DNA of 64,000 nt from Diadema setosum (GCA_033980235.1 CM067079.1:25310158-25374157); one strand, 5' to 3'. Counted from the stretch's first letter, positions 43,301 through 58,300 are shown. Notes: generated by a model not told the origin, from the letters alone. Numbers and translations are program-made.

Positions 43301-46300
43301 GGCCGGAAGAGTTTCGCGTGTTTTTAATTCCGCGGAATCAAGACATCATGCACAGGCACATATGGCAAGCAAAAATATTCGCGTGCTTTTATTTTCGCGC
43401 TAGTTTCTGGTTGCGGGAAATGCGCGAAAATTTCCACTTTTACAGTAATGTATTAAACTCTTGAAAATTCACATCTGTGTGTATTTAGGGTACATGCTTC
43501 AATAAAACATGTCAATTTAATAAATATATATATCTTTGAAAGAGAATATTAATCAGATGGGTGAAGGATGAGGTGAATTTTCTTCAATTGAAGAAAATTC
43601 ACATCTCAAAAAATATATATCTTTATTTCTCCTGATTTATCTATATACTTTCAAAACATACATAAAGGGCTTGACATAAGCTGTGGCCTGGTGGCCAGGA
43701 GCCACTAAAAATTGGTATCAAGCCACCAAAGTTATCTTTTGGTGGCCTGATCATGCAACAAGGACTAAAAAAGGACTCTTACTTCCACTTTCATTTCGGG
43801 CCACTATACACATCTTTTTCAGACCCCCCCCCCCCCCACAAAAAAAGTCATATAATTTTAAGATTTTGGCGGCCCAGAAGGGCCACCACACAAAAAAAAG
43901 AGTGTCAATCCTGATATATAGATAGAATGATAGATAGATAGATACATAGATAGATAGATAAATGGATGGATGGATGTATAGATAGATAGACAGATAGATA
44001 GATAAAGAGATAGATAGATAGATAGATAGATAGATAAATAAAGAGATAGATAGATATAGATAGGTAGATAAATACTACTAGATAGACAGACAAGATATAT
44101 GGAGTAAGAGAGAGAGAGAGAGAGAAAGAGAGAAAAGGAGAGATACTGTTTTGGGGCAAGCCACAATATTTCTGGCTGGCATGTGTACTTTTATCTTGGC
44201 CTTCAAACTATCCCACCCAGCCCACCCAGCTTCTGAAGACATGAAGACAGAATAGCGGAGGGGGGAACAAAAAATAACTTAGAGAGAAGTTTCCTCAAAT
44301 GGAGACATATCAAAAGCCTTCAGATGAACTATGCCAGCAGGTTAATACCTTTATTTACCTCTGGCTACGGAGAAATCTGCGATTGTGTCTGCAAAACTCT
44401 GATGACCTGTTCAAGGCATGTTTTGCCCCCCCCCCTCCCCCCCCCCCCCAAAAAAAAAAATCAAATCCAAACCCTTTTTTCTCACTATTTTTTTTCTCTC
44501 TCTGTCTCTTGGACAAACTTTCAAGTCTCCCTCTCAATTGTGCAGGGCATTCAGATGCAAAAAAAATTATACTAGAACAGTATAGCTATATGATGAATTT
44601 ATACATCTGAACGCTGACTAACGAAACGACGTATAACGAAACGACGTATAGCGAAATGACGGTCAGAGCATCGTTTCGAACTAGAACTCGATAATGAATC
44701 AGCATTCCATCGTGTGCATTGTGTGTCTGAACGTATGGCGACCATAGAACGGTATAACTGGGCGGGGCTTAATGGGAGCGAGTACGAAAGATGACCTTGT
44801 ACCTGTCACTCATGACCATAACAACATGCGCAGTGAGAAACTGCCCATCTATATGACGTTTTTCCGGAATGGTCGAAATTAGCGTCTGAACGGTCTATTG
44901 GCTATACGATGATTCTTTATACGTCGTTTCTTTATCGAGTTTTGGTATAAACTGGTTTGCGTCTGAAAAGGGGGGAAGTCAAAGCCTCAAATAATCTGAC
45001 TTTTCTGGTATATCCTTCAATACCTCCCAAGCCTTCAAATTTATGATTCCTTGTCAAATTTCATTTTTTCTTAATGGTCACAAATACATCACCCCTAAAT
45101 TTTTCTGTCTGGGGTAAAATTGGGTCTATTCTCTGTGCTCCACTTAAACCACATTCTCTTTGATCACTCTGTCTATTTTTTATATTTTTCGCGGGTGGGT
45201 TATTATGATGTGAGTATTATAATGTTGATTTGCTTTTACAGGCTTTGAGGATGGAGTATGAAATGAGTGTGGAATATTCCCAAAAATCTGGAAAATCACA
45301 ACAATTTGGAACACACACAAATTTATAAACAGCAACAGATCACATTGCCATCACACATGAACTGATTTTCAGTTCTTTTTTTCATAATAAACTTTGTCTG
45401 GATCCAGCTCTCTCACCAAATTCACAGACCCTCATGCTACCTGTTATACTAGAAGATATTGACCTTACACTCTCCCCATCTCTCCCCCCCCCCCCTCTCT
45501 CTCTCTCTCTCTGTCCCTATGTCCCCATCTCTCTCTAATTTTATGGCTGGTTTCACACGTACCAAGAGTGCATAATTTGAATCGCGATTCTGGTGATGCG
45601 TCACTAGAATCATGATTCAATTGATGCATTTTGCTCGTGTGTATGCAAAGTGGAATAGCAGAGGGTGATTTGAATTGTTAATTCAAATCGTAATTCAAAT
45701 AACGGTCTGGAGGTGTTTTCCAGCTCTGACAATGCTCCAGAATTACAGGAAATAAACAGTCGTGTGTATGGATTGACCTCCAAATCATGTTTGTTTGTTT
45801 TTTTAGGGGGGGGGGGGCAGAGCTTACGGTGACCTTTTAACCACTTCCACAGAAAAAACGTGCTCCTAACAGCTCAAGAGTGTTTGATGGGAACTCGGAA
45901 AGAAGCCACACCTCCTCTTCTCACTCTGAAATTCAAAATTGCAGAATCTGAAAAGTCGTCCATGGCCATGCGTACGCAACGATAATTTTAGTTGTAATTG
46001 TAATCGTAATTGTAATTGCAATTCACCATTGCAATGAACATTTCTCAACCCATGTGAAAATGGTATATGCCTTATCTCTCCCTCTATTTCTGCATCTCTT
46101 TCTTCTCTCTTTTTTCAACCTGTGTGTGCGTGTGTGTGTGTGTGTGCGTGTGTGTGTGTTTGTCTCTCTCCTTTTCTCCCTGTCCCTATCTCTCCCTATG
46201 TCTATCTATGTCTGTATCTCTCCCCCTCCCTCTCTATCCCTCTCTCTCTCTCTCTCTCTATACCCCCACCCCAATGGTTTTTATTCCACAACTTTTGGAG

Positions 46301-49300
46301 GGAGGTGTGTTTGCAAGGTATTGACCAATCGAACACCAAGACTGGCGACAACAAACTGTGTCAGAGCGGCAATATTCTAGATGTTCCCAACCAATCAAAA
46401 AATAGAGGGGGGGGGAAGGAGATGCTTGAGTACAAATCTCTTCACACAGAAAAGAAAGAGATAGGGAGAAAGTGGAGTCGATGTATCCATAAACTGGTCT
46501 GAATCAGATGAAGCACATTCAGTTGGACTTCCACAGGTGATCAGATATGATGCAGTCGGTGTATGGGACAGGATCCAATTGAAAAGTAGCCGACTGTTGG
46601 GAAGAGCAATCTGTTTGCCTGGAAATCTGTGTCGATTTCTAACCCTTAACGCTTGGATAGGAGTTACTGCAACTCAATCAACAATGAGGTATGCTCTCAG
46701 CTTCTGATTTCAAACCTAGCTACTCTTAGCATGATTAACATTGTCATGTCGCTTTACTCAAATATCTTTGCTGAGCCATATATTTTGAAGTGGCAATTCA
46801 TTGTAAGTTGGTTCTGTACAAGCTATCTGACAAGCAAGCTATTTGGTTATGATTAGTAATTGATCTTGTGATCATTTGTAACTCACTCTATTACTAGGCC
46901 ATGTCTGTTATATGTATCACTTTAAACAATATTCTATAGCTTGCAATAAATGAATTCGTTTTGGTGCTTGATGAAAACACAAAGAGGCAATTTCCCGATA
47001 CAAGTATCCTGATTCAGTACTTGCATAAAGTTCAGTGAAACACTCAGTGAGGAATATTGCACGATCTGTTCAAAAGATAATCACTTTTGTACTTTTTCAC
47101 ACATTAAACCATTAAATCACTTTTTTTTTCTAGGATTCAAAAGAGCATTCAATCTAGCTCCCCAAGAAGATATACTGCGGGAATATGTACTTTTCATTAA
47201 AAAAAAAAGAGGAAATCAGCAACTCTCTAAAATCCCTAACTTTTGAAAGGTTTGTCCGATTTCCCTGAAACTTTTACAGAATAGTCTGCTCATCTTTCTT
47301 CATTCACTGAACCTGCACACATATTTGAGAGCACTTCCATGTTAAAGCATTATCATGTTGATGATCAAGACGATATGTCATTATTTCACAATTTTTCCCC
47401 TTTCAATGCATATTGCCTTCATTCTTTATAGAAGTCTACCATGTTATATTTTTTTTTGTTTTTTTTTTTTATGAAAAAAAGGTGCATGATTAATAGAATA
47501 ATTGCAAGACTAACATTTTAACAGCTAAAACTTTGTAAATCTATGCTGGGTGTGATGAAATCATATGTAGTGTCTATCCAAGCGAAGGAAAAGTTTCAGA
47601 AAACCTGAGGCCGTATTCTGAGGGCTTATTAAGTGACTGATTAGCACTTAATTACCAAACTGGTATTCTGAGAGCTTAATTAAGCAGGGGGTCTATTAAC
47701 TACCATGACAAAAAGCGTTTTGGCGGGAAAGTCTTTCGCGCTTGCGCGTATTGACCCGCGTGCACTTCTAAGAGGACTTAATCACAGATCGGTATTCTGA
47801 ACGTGTGATTAAGTATGAAAGTTAATTTAAAACTTAATGATACCAAAGAGTGTCATTAACTACTCCGATATCACGCATTACAGCGTTTTTTCTCGGCCAA
47901 AACGATGCTTACCGTCTTTGGTAACCGAGGAGCGGTTGAGTCTTGTTGTCATGGTATCAATAGAATTCAGAGATAAAAAGAAATATAGGTCATCTTCGAG
48001 GAATTTTGTCATTTTATGTGAGCTCTTCGCATGCGTAGGTGAAGGGTTGTAATCAAAGACCGGAGTGTGCGCACAGTACGCGGTACGGGGCTCTTGCGTT
48101 GTAAATATTACAGCGGGTGTGTGGAGGAGCGCGCATTGAGGGCATATTTGCGCGCGTGATCATCATTTTGGCTTCTAACAACGCGTCTGATTGGATGGAA
48201 TAACAGTTAGATGGGAGGAACCTAAGATAATCATAGGGGACTTAATCATACCTTAATTACGTCCTCAGAATACCGATTTTGCCCATGATTAAGGTTCTAT
48301 TAACTTATCGACTTAATTACGAAGTTAATTATAGACTTAATTACGGTCTCAGAATACCATCCCTGTTCATGTGATAACAATTTGCAAGCCAACTTTGCTC
48401 ACTTCCCCTCATGCTTGGCTGGATTTTTCATCTTGATTAAGCTGTGGAAACTGACCGAGTCAAGTGAACCACTGTTGCTGTAGTTTTGAATAACACACCA
48501 ATAACATTGGAGCATAATTACCGTAACTTCCAACTGCCCATATGTATGTAATCATTCTGTGTTCCAGCAAGTAAATGTTTGTGTGTATTAAAGTGTCTGT
48601 GAGAGTGAGTGAGAGAGGGAATGAGTGTGTGTGTGTCTGTGTGAATTGGTATAAATACAAAAGACACATCTAAGATCAGCTATACGTGATGTGATAGGTC
48701 TATTTTTTTGTACATTTTTTGTGCATTTTTTTTTCATCTCAAACCATATGTTAGTAAAATTGTTTCTTTGCTGTTACTCTAAATACTGTCATTTTCAAAT
48801 AGTAATTACTTTTGTGTAATGAATCTGAATCTAACGGCAGTATATAAAGAACATAGAGAACTTAGTGATAATCATCATATGCTATATAAATCACAATTAT
48901 TATTATTATAATTATTACTCTCTCCACTGAAACTTTTTTTCTTCTTTGTATCTTAATACTGGATGGGGTAAACACGGTGGAATAAAGATTTCGTCCTTAA
49001 AGGGAACACAAAACTTAAGAGCAATGTGGATTGAATGAAAGCAGTAACATTAGTAGAACACAGTGAAAGTTTGAGGAAAATCGGGCAATCGATGCAAAAG
49101 TTATGAATTTTTAAAGTTTTGGTGTTGGAACTGCTGGGTAAAGAGACAACTTGAGGTTATGACGTATGAGTGGACTACAATATAAAGAAAATACAAAGGG
49201 AATTCAATAAAAATTCATTTTTCATGAAAATTACACATTCCATCAACTTGATACTGCCATATGTTAGGGGTAGCACTTATTCCCCCTGCTTTCTGAAAGT

Positions 49301-52300
49301 GGTTAGTCAAGTACTCTTTCATTTTGCTGGAAAAGTGAATTTTTGTGGAAATCCTTTTATATTTTCTTTATATTGTTGTCCACTCATACGTCATAACCTC
49401 TAGTAGTCTCCTCATCCAGCGGTTCCAACACCAAAACTTTTTAAATTCATAACTTTTGCATTGATTGTCCGATTTTCCTCAAACTTTCACTGATGTGTTC
49501 TACTAGTGTTAATGCTTTTACTCAATCCAAATTATTCTTTGGGTTTGCGTTCCCTTTAAGATTCTGCTTCTTTATTAGTCAGATGACAAAATTATAGGAC
49601 TTTGTGCAACTTTTGCCTTTTTTTTTGTTTTCAAGCACAAACACAAAATATTTTGCAAACTCATCAAGAAATGATATCATGCATTTGTGATTGTGAGGAG
49701 TTGCAGTGTTTCACATGAAACTTTAACATTTCAGAAGTTTGCATACTTCCTGTTTGGATTAATTTTCATCGTTTTGTCTGCCTCACTTCCTTCGATGAAC
49801 AAAGTGACATTGCAGTAGAGGTTCCCTTTGAAGCATTTTATTTCTGTATTGTTTGATGATATAAAGATTTGAGAGGGAATAACTTTGACTAGAATGTATC
49901 ACTGGTAGTTTCAATTTGAGCTTCAAAATGATGGTTATTATAATTTATAAACTTCAATCATAGGATGAGTGATATAGATTCCCAGTCTGTACATAGATCT
50001 TTTTATTTAATTTGCATATCTTACTAAATTGTATATCTCAATTCTCATCAACAAGTTCATCTTATCAATTTGCATACCTTATAAATTTGTAGGCCTATAT
50101 CTTATCAGATAGTATACTTTATCAATTTATAATATAACTCAGCATTGTGCAGTATCTTATCAATTTGTATCTCATGTGCAAATCTTATTAATCTATTTTT
50201 CTTATCCTTATGCATACCTTATAGATTTGTATGTTTTATCAATGTGTACATCTTATGAATTTAACACAAGTTGGGCTGTGAACTTCTACAATGCATCCCT
50301 CTAAAGCTGTTTCTGTTTCACTGCATTTATTACATCTTCTTCCCTCAGGTACGTGTGGTTTTGTGCCATATTCCTCCTAGGGATCACAACCTCATTCTCC
50401 CTGCCGTTGTCGCGGGATACCCTCATCACTGACTCCCCCTCCCCTCATCCAGGCACTGAGACCTACACCCAACTCATCACTGTCACGGAGCTGGCTACAG
50501 AGGGCGCACCGCGCAATGAGGGAATTGAGGGAACACAGCTCCCCAAGCTTGGGCAGGAGAACTCAGTTAATGTGAGAAATGCTGCCTTACTTATTCTCTT
50601 CTCTCTATTTCTTCTTTCTTCCCTTTTTCTTTCCTTCTCTATTATACCTATTCTCCCTACCCTACCTTTTCTTTTCTCATTGTTTTCTGTTTTTCCTCCA
50701 CCCTTTGTATTTTAGTATCTCTTCTATATTACAATTTACTGGTACAGTTAAACCTCTCTTATCCGGCCTCCCTTTATCCGGATCTCTCTATTATACGGAC
50801 GCAATCTCGCCGTGATTTTTTTTTTTTTTATAGTTACGGGAGGAAAGGGGGATTCCTAACTCCTTGAGAACTCCTACACAAACACACATGAATTACATAT
50901 TACTTCCAAAATGATTACCATACATTACATCAAATTTCCTTCCAAATTGCTTACCTTCAGACATTTTAACATTACCAAACATCCCCAAATGTAACAATGA
51001 AAGGGTTGCAGTATACACATTACTACATGTGGTCCTACAATGGGCTACATCAGTACATGTGTATGTATATGTACATGTATAAAGCATTGAGTCTCCCGTA
51101 TCCGGCCAAATCCCTTATCCGGATGAGCCCCGGTCCCGACTTGTCCGGATACGAGAGGTTCAACTGAATATGTATATATTTCAGAAGTATGTATATATGT
51201 TTATTCTCTATTTCCTCTTATTAATAATTACGTCTCATGAATTATACAATGAATACGCAATATATCTTATTCATCAAAATTATATTTTGTTATGACTTGT
51301 TTGTCATCTTTTTTTACCTGGATGACAATTTATCTTTTCTGTAGTAAGAAAGACTAATAAAGAGTATTCTGTATCTGTTACTGTAGCATCAGAAGCAATT
51401 TGGATTATTCTCTGTCATATGCGGAAGAAGTCCCGAGATATTCTGTAAATTTGTTCACTTCCCTTAGCACTTGGGATTTTGAGACATAATTTGCGCCACA
51501 TGACTTATCAAGTTGTATACGATTTCTGTAGATAAGTGTTATTTTTTTTTGGGGGGGGGGGAATCAGTACAAAATGGGCTACCAATGTGAAAACAGACAT
51601 ATATTTTACAATAATTGTTTCACTATCATGTTATGAGTAAACATATATATATTTGATAATATAAAACAGCTGCTCTATTAATTCAATTTTGTTGAATTTA
51701 TCAAAAGAAAATACTTTCATGATCATAGATCCTTCCTGATATCAGGCAAATTTTTGCGGAAGGCCTTCAATTGGTGAACAACTTACGGCCCATCAACTGA
51801 TTAATCAGAAATGATTTATGTGTGTGCAAAGCATGACAGTACATCTAAAATTGTAAATGACAATAAGGAGAATATCAATATTTCATGGTCCGTGTCCATT
51901 TTTATCATTCATAGTTGATATATCCTTGGCATGCAGTATATCAGATTCCATTTGAGTAAATTTTGATCTCTTCATTAACACCCAACACAGTCCGCTGTCG
52001 ATGCTGCACATCAAGGTTGGGCCACATATTCTTCTGTGACTGCTTCAGTGTCATTAAACACAGACACCACCCAGACACACATCACTCACGGACTGAATTC
52101 CACCAACATCCCAGCTTCTACACCAGATGCAAGCTCTACACTGGACATGGGTACTGACAACACCGGAGAGACTACACCTGCCATGATGGATGGAACAGTT
52201 TCAACATCACACACCAGAGAGGCAACAATTACGCCGCTGGTGTATCAGGATAACCTTGCTGATTCCATTGATACACTAAACACCCTACAGGAAGAAAACT

Positions 52301-55300
52301 TGTCTGATGATGGAGGATCACCGGGAAGGAAAAATTCTTCATCCGACACCGGTGTCCTTTCCAATACACAAAGTAACACCTCAAACTCTGATGTAACACA
52401 GGGCGAGTCCTCTTTGCATGCAACTCCTTTACCTTCTTACCACACTAACAGCAAAGCTCCTGACACCACGTTGCCTCACGCAACACGGCCCTTGACTCAA
52501 GGCACCAGTCAGTCACACCACACACAGACTGATCCTGAATCTAACTCCACACTAAGCACAGCCCAATTTCACCAGACACCAAACACCACAGATTCAACTC
52601 AAACCTGTAACATCACAGTTTCCACTCTAACAGCAAATGTTTTATCAACCAACATGACCAAGAGCGCCGAAGCTGCACATCCTATGCAAATTACCACTTT
52701 ATCACTACCACAGACATTGAGTCACTCAAAACCATCATCAGATGATTCCTCTACATCCTCTGTAAAACCAAACACATTGAGTGTATCCCCAAAACCAAAC
52801 ACCTTGAGTGTATCCCAAACACCAAACACCTCATCAGTCCATTCAACCACACCTGCAGTATCAGCAGCTCTTGCATTGGTATCCAGCACTGCTTCCTTAA
52901 ATTCTGGTGCAAATTTCCCACCAACGCAACGAGCTCTTTCACATCCTGCTGCGGAAGTAAGCCACCCTCAAAATCAGTATAAAGATCCAACACCAAAGTC
53001 ACAAACCTCGACACCGCAGCATCAGACACTAACACCATACCATGAAACTCTACATTCAGATGCATCTCTCAATTTGACACTAAGCACAACAGTCATACAC
53101 CCATCCGAGGCCAACAAGCAGAGTATCAGTACCACCGTGGAAACCCTAACATACACCGAGATTCAGATTGTGACAGAATCTATAGACACCACTGGTGTAA
53201 CGTCTGATTACTAGTCAATGGAGATTGTACATAGAAGAAGCCTCTAGCTGCTATACTGCAGCCTGTATGAACAAGGGGCTTGCAGTTCAATTAACTTTAT
53301 ACTTCCAGTACTATTAGAGCATCACAGTATTACAGGATTTAGATTTCAACGAAACATAACCGGAGGCTATTTTTATTCATGCTGAAATGACCGAGTTGAA
53401 TGTCTATATGACACATTTTTGTTCTAGATACAAATGCCATAGCTTCTAAACTAATACTTAATAGTCACACTTTCTTGAACTATGATGATAAATTTGTTAT
53501 ATTTTCTTTGAATTTTGTTTCATTAAAATGCTACTTTTTTAATGTAAGCTACTCTATGAATATAGATGATTTGTGAATTTGTTTTGAGAATATAATTTTT
53601 GCCTGTAGAATACAAGTGCATGTTATTGATAGCAAAAAGCCTGCTTTTATCATGAAAAAGTAATGATACATATTTTACGGATGTATTGTATGGAACATGA
53701 AATTGAAGAAATTTAGAAAATACATTGAAAAAAAAGTTGTAGAGCAGTTGAAACTTCTTAATGCAAAAATACTCATTAATTGCTCTTATAAGTGTGAAAG
53801 ATTTCATGTTTATATGGAGTTGCATGTATTTGTTTATCAAAAAGGGCAAAAGTCAACATGGTATACACCATACATTCAAAAGACTAAAGGCACTCCACAT
53901 CTCAATTTCAGTCAATGTGCATATCATAATTAAAAGATTAAAAAACTGACTTAAAATGTATATTGTAGCAAATTTTGTAGAGGCTACGGCAGTTGCATTT
54001 AACATCATTTCTATGTTTTCCATATCACCTCAGTATCAGATTAATCAATCTTAACCTTTAAAAAAAATAGCATGCCCCAATCCTTGTTTACCTGATACAT
54101 TCCTGAATACAATGATTTGATATTTCCCATTGTAATACAAAATAATAAAAAAAAACAAGAAAAATATGAAAAAAATCAGAAACTAAACTTTTGAAGGCAT
54201 ACTCACTGTTGTGATATATCTTGAGTGGAATTCCGGGGCGTCTTGCAGAAAAGTCAACCCTGGATGTGAATCCACTATGTCCTGTTGCAGGAAATCAGAA
54301 TATCAAAAACACAGGAAATGTTTTGCAGCAAGACAGTAGGTCAGTAAGAGCTGAAAATGCAGACAAGTGTAAACCAAGACTCAATCTGACAATTCACCTC
54401 ACCCACTTTGGCCATGTATAGAAATGTTATTATTACTATTTTTTTTAATGCAAGATATTTGCTCTTTTTGCAATGTGAAATGCTTTTGCCATGTCAAGTG
54501 AAATATTCAGAATACACCTATTGTCTGATTAAAAATTCACAATATTCATGATGAAATGAGTTCAATGGAATTCTTGGAAGGTATCAAATTAGATTAAAAT
54601 TAGACAGCATAGTTGGAAATTGCTCTTTCATTCATTTATAATTTGTGTTTGTTTCTTTGAGTTTCCATGTATGTGAATGTGTGTGGTGGTGGTGGTGTAT
54701 GTGTGTGTGTGTGTGTGTGGTATGCATGCGTGTGTGAGTGATGGTACATGGGCTAAATTACCTACTTTTAAAAAGGAACAAAATCATTTCCATTTATTTC
54801 AAACAGCTAAATGTATCCTACAAAATCTACATTCCCACACACATATAACATTTACTTCTTTTTTTTTTCTTCTTCTTCTTCTACAAGTCAGGTACAGTTG
54901 AACCTCTCGTATCCGGACAAGACGGGACCGGGGCTCATCCGGATAAGGGATTTGGCCGGATATGGGAGACTCAATGCTTTATACATGTACATAAACATAC
55001 ACATGTACTGATGTAGCCCATTGTAGTACCACATGTAGTAATGTGTATACTGCAACCTTTTCATTGTTACACTCAGTGTAACAGACCCCAAAATAGAGGT
55101 TTGTGTTTGCAAGAATGAAATCATTTTCTTTTATAAATTCTTGGGATGATTTACCTAAATAATTATTAAGAAATGTATCAAGTATATGTAATTCATGTGT
55201 GTTTGTGTAGGAGTTCTCAAGGAGTTGGGAATCCCCCTTTCCTCCCGTAATTATTAAAAAAAAAAAAAAAAAATCACGGCGAGATTGCGTCCGTATAATA

Positions 55301-58300
55301 GAGAGATCCGGATAAAGGGAGGCCGGATAATAGAGGTTCAACTGTACTTCGAAGTAGATACACAATGTTCCGGTGTTGGTGTTCCATTCCAGTTCTTCTG
55401 GCATTACCCGACTTTGTGGGCATACGTGTGAATATTTCAATTCGAAAAGAACAGCATGATTCTTATGAAATTCATATAAATATGAGCTGAAATTCACAAT
55501 TCAGCACATGCTCAAACCTTTAATTTTCTTCTCCCTTTCAAATTACAAGGTATTATTTTCACATATCGTTGGCCGAGAACCAAAAGGGCTTCATCACAAT
55601 TTTTGAGGGTATTGAGTTATTGCTATCATGTTGTAGAGCTCAATCTCCTTTACATTATGGTATCAATTTTAGATTCTTTTAATTTTCAGTGAATTGTTAA
55701 AAATCTAAACCACAAGGGCACTATTGTATCCCATATTTGCAACAATGCTTATAAATCTACCCACTTTTGATTAAATAAACGTTTCATTTCATGAAAATTG
55801 ATTGTCTCTTTTATATTCACACTCAAATCTTTGACCGTGATGGCGCCCTTCTGGTTCTCAGTTGACAATATAAAACCTTCACTAAACAAGCCAATGATAT
55901 TTAACAAAACAACAACTTGTGTAACAAGAATGCAGTGCGTAACAATCTGATACTCAATCATTTATAGCTTTCTGAAAATTGATATATGAATTCAATCACA
56001 CCATTTACCTGCACAATGGGATTGAAATCTTCGGGAGTAATGAAGGTGTTGCCGTGTCGGACAAGAAGCCGGAAAAATCTTGACGGGTCGTCATGGCAAT
56101 CTCTGGTTATTCTGTTCATGACAGGAAAAGAAAAGATGCAGAGACTGGAAATTGAACAATGGAAATTGAATATTTGAAATTGGTATTTTACATCGGCATT
56201 GTGAGCCTCAATCATTGTAGTTTCAATCTGTTGTCATCTCATAATATAAGAGAGGAAAAAAGGGAGAGAGAGGGAGGGAGGGAGGGGGAAGGGGAGGGGG
56301 GTGCAGTAGAAAGGAATGCAGGTGAAAGGATAGAACAGGGGGAAAAAAATCAACAGAAAATATTACAACAGAATATGACAGAAAGGGAGAGAGAGAGAGA
56401 GATGTAGGCAACTCAGAGTTATGACACAGTTCTCGGGACCGGCAATTTTCTTTCATCATATCGAAACTTCATTACAGCTAAACAAATTAAGCATGTAAAG
56501 ATATAGGAAATAATTTTGGGACTTGAATTTTTACTTTGTTGCAATGAAATTTCATTACAGCCATGTTTGTTATAACAGGAGTGGGCTGTATGTAGAATTC
56601 CAGTGTCTGCACAAGGCATGGAATGGCTGGTATAGATAAGAGGTACAGAGTATGAGATATGGAGAGAGAGATAAATTTCGAAGACATACATTCACGCAGT
56701 AGAAATTCTTTTACAGGGCAGTCCGAGCTTTTTTTTTTTTTTGTAAGTGTGTATGTGCAAATATCATTTGTGACCCATCTAGGTCATCCCATCGATAAGT
56801 GGCGGTCACCAGGGAGGCAAAGGTAGGCCGCACTCCACCTGGAAATGATGGTGAGATGTGGGAATATTAACGAAACACACGCCTGGAATCAGGGTGTCCT
56901 ACATTCTCAATGCGTTGCCCAATAACACCTGGATGAAAGGGTAAAAGGGAATTCCAGTGCAGTTTAAAGTTAGTCTGAGAAGAAGGAGTAAAATTTTCTT
57001 AGCACAGCAATGAAAGTTTGCCCAAAATCAGATAAAATATATTAAGGAAGTTATGATATATTGAAGTTTTGCTAATTTTTCAGGAAACAGTTCTTGAACA
57101 GTCAATATGAATATGCAAATTATGAAGTCAAGATGTCATATCCTCACAACTTGCCATATATAGTTTGTACATAAGATCTTTAAATTTCCAGTTTTTTCAT
57201 TCAAACACAATCATGCCCAAGTCTAAAATCCTGATATATCTAACTGATCATTATTCTTAAGTTATTCAACCAGGAAAAACATTGTGTTTTACGCTTTAAT
57301 AACAGAAACATTGGATTTTCACCATTTTTCTGTACATGATCAATAGATGGAAAATTGCGAGGTGATGGTATCATCGGCTCACTCATTTGCATATGATTCA
57401 CATCAACTGTACAAGAACTGTTCTGCAGAAATTAGAATAGATTCACAAAATCACAACTTCCCTAATTCTTATCTGGTTTCGATCAAATTTTCACGAGTGA
57501 ACTTGTACTTGTTAGATTTTACTCTTTCTTATCAGACTAACTTATAAATGGATTGGAAGTCCCTTGTAAAATGGGAAGCAGAAATGCTCTCCTTTCACAC
57601 CTATAAAAGGAACTCAATTGTAAGCATGTTTGGAAATATGTCTCATGCTAACCTATTTCGATTCTTTCTTTTTTATTCAAAGGTAGGGAATCCCATTTGC
57701 ATGCCTTAAATGAAGAGTTGTTTAAATACAGTGGTACGTTGAAGAGAGTATCATTTTAGAAACTCCCATAAAGTATTGAAAGTGGAAGGTAACATTTAGT
57801 ACATTTTATTGACCGTTAGATTTTGAATTGAATTTTTTTCGGGGCTCACCGTAAATTCCAGTACATTACTAGGCTACCTTTGCAGACCCATGCACTGCAT
57901 GTGTGTCCATCATGTATATTTTGTGAAGAAAGTTCATCAAAACTTACAAACATTTCTATATACATTCTTGCCATACACTCTATATGTTATTACATCAGCT
58001 CTTATACTTTTAGATTTGTGTTTATAGATAAAAAAAAATACAGAAGACTGCAACAAAAAAGGCTTAAGTATGGCTGACACACAGAACTACTGAGTAGTTG
58101 AGTTTTGTGCATTATTCAAATTGTAGATAACTGTTGACTTCCAAATTTCTCAGCAGTGGCCTAAACAAGTCCCCAGAGGTTCATATTTAATGTTTTGCTG
58201 CATTTTGGGAGGTCTGTAAAAGGTATCCCCTACCTTTAATACCATTTCTCCAAACACATCTCTCACATCACATCTTCTGGCTAATCATGGTCTATTGGTG

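Noticed and set aside
39596..44140. Regularly repeated short units that might suggest a CRISPR array
   Set aside because: They are tetranucleotide microsatellites with no direct repeat/unique spacer alternation, in a eukaryotic intron.
39377..44166. Long ORFs rich in Ser-Ile-Tyr-Leu repeats (39529-39903, 43858-44166 minus)
   Set aside because: Translations of GATA/GAGA microsatellites; only 39415-39571 within the first is a real exon, in another frame context.
50353..50715. Reading the nested gene's leader exon as starting at 50353
   Set aside because: The codon there is GTG, not ATG; in a eukaryotic gene the start must lie in an upstream exon, and the frame beyond 50571 runs into intron after a GTGAGA donor.
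56780..56824. Exon-like segment between CCATCTAG and GTAGGCC on the plus strand
   Set aside because: Short, no recognised protein, antisense to PPP2R3, and no second exon to join.
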